A stretch of 64,000 nt of DNA. Source: Pisolithus tinctorius (Eukaryota > Basidiomycota > Agaricomycetes > Boletales > Pisolithaceae). Each line of letters starts with the position of its first letter. The first letter of the stretch is position 1. The DNA is taken from positions 558,001 to 622,000 of the forward strand of contig JANFAH010000020.1 of the NCBI GenBank assembly GCA_024663395.1, in the 5' to 3' direction. Positions 54,980 through 64,000 of this stretch are shown here, piece after piece. The position numbers were made by a program, and so were the translations under genes. Below the pieces are notes generated by a model. That model had not been told where the DNA came from, ran no database searches, and was given only the letters and a program-made list of their open reading frames with translations.

Positions 54980-56440
54980 TCAGCGCATGTTCAATAGTAC
55001 AAGAAGTAAAGATACCAAATTGTACACATCGTTTAGACACGTAAGCTCACTGGAAAGGGCGCTCGTGTTACTTTTCAGGTTGTCGACGTCCTTCAGTATC
55101 GCTGCACTCTTATCGATTGCACACTGAGTCGTACGCAGAGCATCGAGTCGAGCAGAGAGTTGCAACATCAGCGCATCTTTGGCACGTCCGACTGGCATGG
55201 TATGTGTAAGCCTTCCTAACTATCCAAGCTCAGACCTACCTCCACCACGGGGCTCTAAAAGGTGTAACAAATTAGCGGTACCTTCCTTGAGCGATGTAAA
55301 CTGCACAAGTGTAAATAAACAATGAAGAAGTATCAAAACACTTCGCATACAACCACTTCAACGGCGCCACCTGGTGACCCACGCAAAATGCTCTTACTTG
55401 CCAAGATAGAGACACGAAGAGCTTCGAAAGTTAGTGTGAACGTCAAACCAGCCCCAGTACGCACACCCATGTATCTGCGGAGACGGAATACTAATGTCAG
55501 ATGATGATCAAATCGCCTTAAACGAAGCTCACAATGTGGAGGGAATTCCATTCTGCTGACAAGATTGCCTCATTCTCTGATACGCGTCGGCAGCCAAGGT
55601 AGCAAAGGGTAATACTGAGCTTGGCTACGGGAGTGCGTGTGAGACACAGTGATCCACTACTGAAGGGGAAGATTACTTGCCAAGGGCAGGTTGGTTGGAG
55701 CCCTGGAAACCAACAGGAATTCAGTCGAGCAAAGTTCAGTGGTGAACGTAACGTTACGACTTACCGGCTGGGCCCCGATTCGCATCGAGCGATTTCTTTG
55801 TTCAGCTCGTCAATTTCACGTTTCAGAGCTCTTTCCGCAGCTTGTGCATCTTCCAGTCGCTTGCGTATGGTGGCCGAGAAGTCTCCTAGCGCATCACAGA
55901 GCTTATCAAAGCCTTGTCCCATCTGGGAATCAATCTCGCCGCTCCCCTGCCAATACTGGGGATAATTCGTATGCAACAAGGAAGCAAAACATCAAGTACG
56001 CTGCATACCTTGATTACAGCCTCGAGTTCTTTAACCTTCTCATCATTAGTGATGTCCGCAGCCAACAAATGAGTCAACAAATCGCCGCAGAAGTCTGACC
56101 ATCATCCGTCAACGGTTTGGAAATCCTCGGGTACCAAGAACATGTCACCTGTAGTAGCAGCACTTGCTTTCGCCGCTATCTCTCTTGACTTCCAAACAAG
56201 CTGTATATAACTCTGGAGGATACGTGGTAGTCGTCAACGACAGATGGCATGCGGCGAGAAAGGGCGACCCACTTCACGACATTTCTTGAGTTGATCGTTC
56301 GGACTGGGGATAGTCTCTGAGAGAGCTCGTCTGATCTGTAGGAATTGCTCGTCAATGGCATCCACCTTGCCAACCAAATCCGTAATCTCCTCCTTCAGCC
56401 GAGTGATATCTCTGTATTCCGGAGGGGGGTCCTGCCTCAT
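54980..56440 (-). CDS. Predicted helical coiled-coil protein, many small exons
   Basis: Coding islands in order on the minus strand: YRDITRLKEEITDLVGKVDAIDEQFLQI (from 56440), LPRILQSYIQLVWKSREIAAKASAA (about 56230-56160), DITNDEKVKELEAVIK (56056-56010), then intron GTATGC..CAG and MGQGFDKLCDALGDF, RKRLEDAQAAERALKREIDELNKEIARC (55920-55770), followed by GTAAGT. A short hydrophobic segment, MGVRTGAGLTFTLTF (about 55470), comes next. Then ARLDALRTTQCAIDKSAAILKDVDNL..LSSELTCLNDVYNLV (55170-55020) ends at 54980. The layout of long helices around a hydrophobic hairpin suggests a protein that interacts with membranes or oligomerises, but I cannot assign a family. A TGA near 56100 must be removed by an unseen intron or the gene is broken. 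CpG is normal. Confidence 0.45.
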
Positions 56441-56663
56441 GCTGAATCAAGCGATTGAACAAGCAGACACTGGAGACGCTAGGAGTTTCGACAAATCGAC
56501 GGTGTGTAGTCCACCGAAAAGACAAGCACCCCGAATGATCCAATCGCTGTATACATAATGGAAGTCAGCCTCCACTAAGAATAGCAATATTTAATACCAC
56601 CGGGAATGCAGCCTTGCCACAACATGCTGCAACTTGACCAATCACACAGCAATTGTTTCAATA

Positions 56664-56977
56664 TTATCAGACACTTGAAACGGTATTCTAAAGTGAAAAA
56701 CAAAGTGATATAAATTACAAGCATGTTACAATTTTTTATCCTGAGTGGACTCATAAATTTTGTCTGATGTTTATATGGTTGAACATATCTTTTGATGTCC
56801 TCCTAATATTTGCCTTTCAATTACATTTAGATAGATGCTTTAATGTTTGTCACTATATAAACTTCAGACAAACTTGTGAGTCCACTCAGGATAAAAAATT
56901 ATAACATGCTTGTAATTCACATCATAAGAAAACACTTTGTTTTTCACTTTAGAATACTCTTTCAAGTGTCCGATAAC
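56664..56977. mobile_element. MITE with TIRs of about 110 bp
   Basis: TTATCAGACACTTGAAA..GTATTCTAAAGTGAAAAACA at the left (56664-) is the inverted match of the right end (TGTTTTTCACTTTAGAATAC..TTTCAAGTGTCCGATAA, to 56977). Matching continues through TTACAAGCATGTTA, TTTTTTATCCTGAGTGGACTCA and TTTGTCTGA. The centre is about 80 bp, AT-rich and non-coding. Superfamily unknown; the flank is TA-rich. Confidence 0.85.
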
Positions 56978-58527
56978 ATACAACCATTGTGACAAGCTTT
57001 AGAAAGTTCGATCGGACGGCGGGGTGGCATCTTCGGAATCCTCCGGAGATGGACCCTTGAGTGGATTGTTCCGTGTCAATTTAGTACATTGCACTGCTCT
57101 ACAAACCCACTTCGAACCCACCAAACAACAGCGTGTGGACTGCGCTGCCGTTCAGGAGGGAACAGCATGTTTTATTTATCCAGGAAAGCCATCATTTCAG
57201 CATTCACGTGTCCAGGATATCCTATGATGCCACGTTTGTCTGTTCCCATTTCCCAATTGCTGTCGGTGTTGTCCTCTTGTGTCGGCTATGCACGCTGTCG
57301 TTTGCAGAGGTCAGATCGTATGTGGCAACGACGTTCTAGGTTTATCCCAGTTTGTCACTCACCAACCACTCGAAAACTGATCTACCCGTCGCTTTAGATT
57401 CGGAATCTCCCCTCTACCCTATCGAGTTCTGAGGGTGATAGTGCCGTTCGGACGCATGGAGTATGCATGTATGGATAATTCTGTAACGGCACATATAGTC
57501 GTCACATGAGGCAGTGGACAGCTCTGACCTAACAAGGTACGTCCCCCCCCGGGACACTGAGTACTGGCTGATTTTTCCTGGGCGGAATTGGGGGTGTCCG
57601 GCGTTCAGCAACTCCGGTTTTCTCTCTGCCAATAATACATGCTGTTCGAATCTACAAACGCACCTTGGACCCATCAAGTGACACCGCGTGGGACTGTGGG
57701 CTGGGCCACTTATCAGGGCGCATCTCCCTTGCCATCCTTCCGGAAATAGAAAATATTAATTGTACACATGCCCAGGACATCCTGACGCCAAGGAGAGGTT
57801 CGCTGGATGCTTGTCTGTATCCTCAACGTTAGAACCTGCAGGCACCTATAGATTACACAAGATCAGATAGACCTGGCTGCGTGTGGAGCTTTCATTAAAG
57901 CTAAAGTCATTCGAACTTTTCTACGGAAAAGGAAGTTCCATACCCCCTCGGGTTAGCAGGTGCGTCTATGCTCTTTGAAATTATATGCGGAATCCGTTGC
58001 TCCCCGTGTCCTCGCCCACAAGACTTGACCGTCACAGCATGTCAGTTTTTGCAATAATTTTAGTTATCTCTGTAGGCACTCTACGTCGTGGTACGTGATC
58101 AAGCCAATGTCCTAGTCACCGTATGGTCCGCACCTAACCCCATATCGCTATCGATGTGGGAACATGGCGTCGGTCTTGAGACTGAGAGAGGGTGTGAAGC
58201 GTGAATTCAAGGTATTCAGTCCGGCCCCCGAGAATGAGAAGGCAAGGGGATGGGCAGGCAAAATTTGAGTGTTTTCTGTCACACTGTGGCTGGGGCACTG
58301 AAGTACTAACACTCTTCTACGACAGCCCGGAATGCAATATTTTGTATAGTTATGCCGTATCTTGTTTATTGCTGTCAGATATACCAGTCTCTTTGCTCTC
58401 GACGGCACTGAAGGGCTGTAAATGGAAGATGCGGAGCGCGTGGCGTTCTCCTTGCTTGGTTTGGACTCGGCAGATATCTCCGCGACTGCAACATACACTC
58501 GGAGTAGGCATGTAGACTAATCCGATT
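56978..58527. other. CpG-normal region with a diverged direct duplication, no supported gene
   Basis: 57095-57235 (CTACAAACCCACTTCGAACCC.., GTGTGGACTGCGCTG.., CCAGGATATCCT) recurs diverged at 57650-57785 (CTACAAACGCACCTTGGACCC.., GCGTGGGACTGTG.., CCAGGACATCCT). The ORF at 58148-58498 (minus, 116 aa) is unrecognised. Confidence 0.5.
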
Positions 58528-58926
58528 CTACCGAATCAAAAGATTAAGATTTCCGTCATGCTTACGTTCCTTGCTTAGGATGGCATTAACTAGGTTAAGG
58601 ATTGCTCCCCTCGTTCTTCTGTCTACCACCCTCATCCTACTCTGACGGGCCAGCGTATTTGCCAGGAATACATGAGGTTCGTTGGCTTCCGTTGACACGA
58701 CGGGAAGAGTTGGGGCTCGGCGTCGTCCTGCAATCGTGACGTAGGAGGGGAGGGGGGAGTACGTGCGTAATACGCTGATTACGATGGTTGAAGATGGGTG
58801 GGCAGAGCGGACAACTGGCGTGCTGAATTCATAAGGGTAGTTGGGAGCCTGACATCTGATTTCGGGGGGCACTTTCCGGGTCAGCCACCTTTTGGCTGCT
58901 GGCTCGCCGAAGGGACGGGACTCCAT
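58528..58926 (-). CDS. 132-codon ORF in the leading segment of the tandem duplication, function unknown
   Basis: MESRPFGEPAAKRWL..RQSRMRVVDRRTRGAILNLVNAILSKERK. The block RM-VVDRRTRGAILNLVNAIL has a close homologue at 60724-60664 (RMRLVDRRTRGEILSLVNAIL), so both belong to the 2.1-kb duplicated unit. Either it is the last exon of an otherwise lost gene or a duplication by-product. No motif recognised. Confidence 0.35.
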   Translation of the reverse strand: MESRPFGEPAAKRWLTRKVPPEIRCQAPNYPYEFSTPVVRSAHPSSTIVISVLRTYSPLPSYVTIAGRRRAPTLPVVSTEANEPHVFLANTLARQSRMRVVDRRTRGAILNLVNAILSKERKHDGNLNLLIR

Positions 58927-61900
58927 ACGCGATTATTCGAGTTTCAGTGCATATTCGAACTGCTGGCTGTGGTGTGTAGAGTCTACAAGGCGTTGGTAGG
59001 GTCCTTCCTATGAGACGACTCGCAAACTGGGAGGCCGACATTCGATCCCGAAGGCGCTTAGATGTATGTACAACAAACAGCCATTGCCAGTAGGGTTGGT
59101 AGGACTCTCCATTGTCACCCTTAGATGCCTTCGAAGGCTAGTCGTAACCTGCTCTCCAATCGACGGTTGGAAAGCAGTCAACGAAATAAAACGGGACGTT
59201 CACATCTATATACCCCGTCGGTTCGCAAACTTCAACCTCCGTTCTCCATTGAATCTATCCTCCTTCAATACGTACCACCGAAGCCATAAGGAACCACGAA
59301 TATGATTGGGTAAGTAACATAACAAAGCACATCCCCCATAGAGTTCTGGTCAGTGAATTGTTGGGATTGTTGTGGAATACGTATCAAGTGAATATCTCGT
59401 GTGAGTTATGTTGGCTGATGGTTAGCTTTAGTTGGCCCGGATAGGACCACGCATATATGCAACAGGTGTGACGACGCAAGGAGGGGCATGACGAGGACGA
59501 TGGACAAAGGATACGAAAACAGCAAGCAAGTACACAAAAAATGAGCGCTAAAGGAAGAAAGGCAGACCAGATTTAACGGCCAGCAGTCTCCCAAACACAC
59601 GTCAAAGAGTTGCTAACCTCCCCACCCGAATGCTCGTGGGGATGTTGGTTCCAAGTCCCGAAACGACAATCTCTTTCTCTGTGGCGACCCTCTTGTAATG
59701 TCCTTTCTGCTGCTGTGCGAGCAGCAACGCGCTGAACGGCTGTCCGAGGCGAGCAATCACTTGCAGTGCTCGGGTATAGCCATCAACTTGAGGAATGGGG
59801 ACGCGTGTAACGGTGAAGGCGGGGCAACTCTATCCGGTTCAGCGTCGTAATCCGAATCACGGTTAGGGTTAGTATCAGCCCCCAGGTCAGCTCCCCAGGC
59901 AACCACATTATCGGGACCTCGGATATGATCAATCCACGGATGCGCGAAGACCAATTTCCACGGTTCGTTGAGGGGGAGATCGTCTGCGGTCATGAACCTC
60001 ACATCTCCAAGCTCTGATACCCTGGCACCATATAACATTTCATTGCCTCGACGTAGCACTTGTATACCAAGCACACGAAAGACAATGCATGCAAGGCGTT
60101 GACGCCGGTTGCGAAAATCTGGGCGATCAAGGCCGTCGATTTGTTTGCAGATGCTTAGGGCAACTTCCCGGGGAAACTTGCCACGTAATTCTGCGATGCA
60201 ACTTCCCATTTTGCTCCCTTCGAGTGACGGGGGGGTGGAAGGAATTTGGCTGTAAACGGAAATCGAAGCCGGGAGACAGCTGTTGTATGACGACGACTTC
60301 CCTGACCACCCAAGTACGGTGACCTCTCCTTTGCGAGCCACGATCTCCTCCAGGAGATGTCCCAGAGCGTCGGATCGTTCGCCATAGTGGGGCCTGATAT
60401 CAGACTCGAATATGCCAATCAGAGAGTATGCAACGTCCTCCTCCCTCGTCGCTCTGCGTGTAGAAGCGAGACGAAGTTTTTCGCGAACCCCAAGATCGTC
60501 CGGAGAGAACGTGAACAGCGCCAATGAAACTGCTGACACCCCTACAGTCACAATCAGTAGCCCGAGACGCATCCAAATTTCGTACCGCGACAGTGGATTG
60601 CAGATGCGTACAAATAGGCGAGCGTATCCATGTGACAATCCGACCACGGGGGTAACCGTGCAGGATGGCATTAACTAGGCTAAGGATTTCCCCTCTCGTT
60701 CTTCTGTCTACCAACCTCATCCTACTCTGAAGGGCCAGCTCGTTTGCCAGGAATAGAGGTTCGTTGGCTTCCGTTGAACGACGAGAAGAGTCGGGGCTCG
60801 GTATCGTCCATCAATCGTGACGTAGGAGGGGAAGGGGGAGTACGTGCAGAGTACGTTGATGACGATTGTTGAAGATGAGTGGGCAAAGCGGACGACTGGT
60901 GTACTGGATTGAAAAAGGGCTTGACATCCAGTGATTAAGATTTCCGGGGGTACTTGTCGGGTCAGCTACCTTTTGGCTGCCGGCTAGCCGATGGGATGGC
61001 ATTTCGTGCGTGATCATTCCAGTTTCAATGCATATTCGAATTGCTGCTTGTGATGCGTAGAATCTGCAAGACATTGGTAGGGTCCTCCCTCTAACACGAC
61101 GGAGGCCGACATTCGATTTTGAAGGCTGTCAGATGTATGCACAACAAATAACCACCAGTAGGGCTTTCCACTGTCACCTTTGTCCTCGAAGGCTAGTCGC
61201 GACCTGTTTTCGAATCGAAGGTACGAAAGAATTCACAGCGAAATAAAACGGAATATGCACATTTATGCCTCGTCGGTTCGTCACGCGTCAACTCCAACCT
61301 CCAACCTCTCCACTGATTCTAGCCTCCTTCAATACGTACCATCCAACCATCGATTCCCCATCTCCCTAACATTCGGTGGTGCGTGACACCCATAAAGAAA
61401 CACGAATATGATTAAGTAAGTGGCGGGACGGGGCATATCCTCCAAAGAGTTCTGGACAATGAATTGTTAGGATAGTTGCGGAGTGTGTATTAGGTGAATA
61501 TATTGAGTCAGTATATTCGCTAATGGATAGCTTTGATTGGCCCGGATAGAACCATGCATATATACAACAGATGTGACGACGCCAGGAAGGGTATGAGGAC
61601 GATGATCAAAGGCTGCGAAAACAGCACGAAAGTACACAAAAAACGAGCGCTGAAGGAAGAAAAAACAGACCAGATTTACATAACAACTAGCGGTCCCCCA
61701 CATACACGTCAAAGGATTTCTAGCACTTTCACCCGAATGTCCTTGGAGGTAATGTTGGTTCCGACTCCCGAGACAATAACCTTGTTCTCTGCAGCCACCC
61801 GCTTGTACTCTCCATTTGGCTGCTGCACGAAAAGCAATGCACTGAACGGTTGGCTTAGGCGAGCAATCATCTGTAGTGCCCGAGTATAGTCGTCAACCTG

Positions 61901-62645
61901 CGGCGCAGGGACAGCGGGTAACGGCACAACTGCATCCGAAGCAGCGCCACCATTCAAATCTAAGTCAGGGTCGGCGTCACATTCCAAGTCACCATCCCAA
62001 ACAACCCCATCACTTGGACCTCGAATCTGGCGAATCCACGGATGAGCGAAGACAAATTTATTCAGCTTGTTGAGCGGGAGATCGCCTGCGGTCGTGAACT
62101 CGACATCTCCAAGCCCAAATGCCCTGGCACGATATAACTTCTCGTTGCCTCGAGGTAGCTCCTGAATACCAGGTTTCCTGACAGGAAAGACGATGCATGG
62201 AAGATATAGTCGTCGGGAACTAAAACGCGCAGGTGGAAGATCGCTGATTTGTTTGTAGATGCTTAAGGCAAGTTCCTGGGGCAACTTTACGCGTAATTCT
62301 GCAACGCGTGTTTCCATTTCTTCCCCTTCGAGTGACGGGGGGGTGTAAGGAATTTGGCTGTAAACGGAAATCGAAGCCGGGAGACAGCTGTTGTATGACG
62401 ACGACTTCCCTGACCACCCAAGTACGGTGACCTCTCCTTTGCGAGCCACGATCTCCTCCAGGAGATGTCCCAGAGCGTCGGATCGTTCGCCATAGTGGGG
62501 CCTGATATCAGACTCGAATATGCCAATCAGAGAGTATGCAACGTCTTCCTCCCTCGTCGCTCTGCGTGTAGAAGCGAGACGAAGTTTTTCGCGAACCCCA
62601 AGATCGTGCGGAGAGAACGTGACGATAGTTCCGCGCGGGATCTTG
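58575..62645. repeat. Tandem segmental duplication, unit about 2.1 kb
   Basis: AGGATGGCATTAACTAGG occurs at about 58578 and 60662 (offset about 2.08 kb). The shared HET C-terminal coding sequence ends at 59602 and 61709 (offset 2107), and TTCGCGAACCCCAAGATCGT lies near 60481 and 62589 (offset about 2108). The copies differ by scattered substitutions and small indels. In the HET core (60240-60510 versus 62340-62620) they are almost identical. Confidence 0.88.
59602..60722 (-). pseudogene. Truncated HET-family copy with a foreign 5' end
   Basis: From FSPDDLGVREKLRLASTRR onward it parallels the HET gene at 61709 (TREEDVAYSLIGIFESDIRPHYGER.., VARKGEVTVLGWSGKSSSYNSC.., PLNEPWKLVFAHPWIDHIRG). The HET domain proper and the TPRs are absent. 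Instead the frame begins in sequence shared with 58528-58926 and a possible membrane segment (MRLGLLIVTVGVSAVSLALF). A frameshift near 59795 puts the conserved tail (PQVDGYTRALQVIARL..GLGTNIP) in another frame, ending at TGA 59602-59604. It is a by-product of tandem duplication; expression is possible but it lacks the signalling domain. Confidence 0.72.
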
Positions 62646-64000
62646 ATAGCATCTGCTAGTTCTTGCATGATCCCCGGTGATTGCTTGTGGTTCTCGCCAT
62701 TATCGCCGAGGTATAATTTCCACTCGGAGTCATAGAAAAAGATAACTTTTGGTGAGAGAAGCTCTTGTAAAGTCCAAGCTCGCGTCATCCAAATACTACG
62801 TGGAAGGTCCCCAGGCTTGGATGGATGGGCTACACCGGCAAGGTATACAAGCGTGGCCGCCGAATTCGCATACCATTTGTACATCAAAGTAAGGGATTCG
62901 GATAGATTATGGATGGAGCTCGGGGACTTGTCGATACAACACGTATCCGACCAGGCCCAATTGTGGCCGAGCCTGCGCGTTTCCAGGCAGAAATCACGCA
63001 ACTTCTTATTCAGGAGTGTGTCGGGAAGGTCCCACACAGAATTGACTTGGTTGACGTCCTGGAACGACGGCTCCTTGCCCTGCCATGCGTGCGAGAACAT
63101 GACGTATCCGAAAAACTCTTTAACCAGAGGTTGGATCCGCATCTCGTCCACTTCTTTCGTCGTGGATGACACAAGTTCTTTGAACCTCGGATCAGCCTTG
63201 AATATACGCATCCGCTCAGTCTCGTCGCAAAGGCGCCCGGTAGTGACATCAATGACGACGAAGGGACAACAGATCTCGCGGACGATGGATTCGATAGCGG
63301 CAATCGTGTCGGATGGCGAGATGTAGTTCTTACGGTGTTCTGTGAAACTGTTGTTTGTGGAATTGGCTTCATACGGGAGATACATACGTATAGTTTCGGG
63401 ATCATGGGACTGTTCGATTCTGTGTAACATTGACTCGAAAGCGTTAATCGCCTCGTCATACTGCTTCGCTCCGTGAAGCGCAACGTGCTTGGCCTCGTAG
63501 CCCCAAGGATTGGAGGGGTCCACTTTCACTGCCTATGCAGCAATTGTAGGGAACCAACCGACTTATAAAAGGATACCATGCATACCTCGTCAGCATCCTG
63601 CAGTGCATCCTCCCACAACTCTTTTGCTGCTCGAGCTTTGCTACGCTTGATAAGCAGACTCGCAAGACTTGGAGGGCCGAGGGACAACGCAGTAGAGTAC
63701 CATACTATAGCTTCGTCGTGTTTTGAAGATCCAAAAGCATCGTCGCCAGCACGCTCAAGTATCGCAGCACATTTTTTGGTGTAGTCTGATGACAGACATG
63801 AAGGTGCACATCAACTAGCAGTTACAAGACATACCTGCGATCCAATCCGCAATTGCGCTTCTCTCTTTGCCTGATGTCCTGATGATATTGAGGAGGATCT
63901 CCGTGGCTTCGGCTGTACGTCCTTCAGCATAGAGGATCTCACATAGACGCTGCTGAGCAACGATATCCAGTCTGTTGAAACTCCACCCAAATATCTTCAT
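61709..64000 (-). CDS. TPR-HET domain protein (heterokaryon-incompatibility type), 5' end at window edge
   Basis: The exons are 64000-63835, 63785-63586 and 63532-61709. The introns 63834-63786 (GTATGT..CAG) and 63585-63533 (GTATGC..TAG) keep frame. The first about 160 residues form TPR-like helices (QQRLCEILYAEGRTAEATEIL, KHDEAIVWYSTALSLGP, GYEAKHVALHGAKQYDEAINAF). The HET domain follows at about residues 255-430: FGYVMFSHAW, NWAWSDTCCIDKSP, LTLMYKWYANSAATLVYLAG, SIWMTRAWTLQELLSPKVIFFY. The C-terminal part carries REEDVAYSLIGIF and an acidic linker. HET proteins trigger incompatibility or cell death after non-self recognition; the TPR part probably binds the partner. The model may start at ATG 64000 or beyond the window. 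CpG is normal and no stop is seen, so it is likely functional. Confidence 0.85.

Noticed and set aside
57560..57800. Second MITE near 57.6 kb
   Set aside because: The similarity to 57.1 kb is direct, not inverted, and no terminal repeats or target duplication are visible.

Overview
The window looks like nuclear DNA of a transposon-rich agaricomycete (mushroom-forming basidiomycete). The evidence is: introns of about 40-55 nt with GT..AG ends in the well-preserved genes; a KDZ transposase with a CxC1-type cysteine cluster; a Plavaka-type (CACTA/Tnp2) transposase; chromodomain Ty3/gypsy elements; a TPR-HET gene; and several gene families that I know as multicopy families in Agaricomycetes. A member of the Boletales is plausible but I cannot show it. 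There is nothing bacterial here: no operons, rRNA or CRISPR.

Layout. 1-645 is a hairpin minisatellite. 744-4612 (-) is a KDZ transposase gene. 4883-5954 (-), 7809-8352 (+) and 9253-12705 (+) are three host-like multi-exon genes of unknown function in CpG-normal DNA, with a family of perfect stem-loops between them and in one intron. 13.57-54.2 kb is a CpG-depleted transposon island. It holds three hairpin-minisatellite blocks with tRNA-like segments (14.7-17.2 kb), a gypsy RT scrap (17.9 kb), a decayed gypsy element (18.2-26.9 kb) broken by two solo LTRs, one of which is itself interrupted, and a second gypsy element on the minus strand (27-30 kb). It continues with two other minisatellites, a third solo LTR (30.8 kb), a mariner-like MITE, gene remnants (33.5-34.9 kb) and a Plavaka transposase remnant (36.3-40.05 kb). 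Two direct 455-bp repeats (40.24 and 53.75 kb) then flank about 13 kb carrying remnants of an F-box/LRR gene, an SPT5-like NGN/KOW gene, an unknown gene split by a young solo LTR, a 948-bp foldback element, a WD40 gene and a coiled-coil gene. The island ends exactly at the second 455-bp repeat (54,199). 54.2-64 kb is CpG-normal again: a helical coiled-coil gene, a MITE, and a 2.1-kb tandem duplication that produced a broken HET copy beside an apparently intact TPR-HET gene running off the window edge.

How it works together. The island shows layered insertion followed by decay. Many of the in-frame stops are TGA where the protein family or reading frame suggests arginine (CGA), and the gypsy RT active site has become YLND. 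Both fit deamination of methylated CpG. Most genes inside the island are remnants; functional genes are expected mainly at 4.2-12.7 kb and 54.2-64 kb. All frequency statements are by eye, and all gene models were assembled by hand from splice signals and frame continuity.
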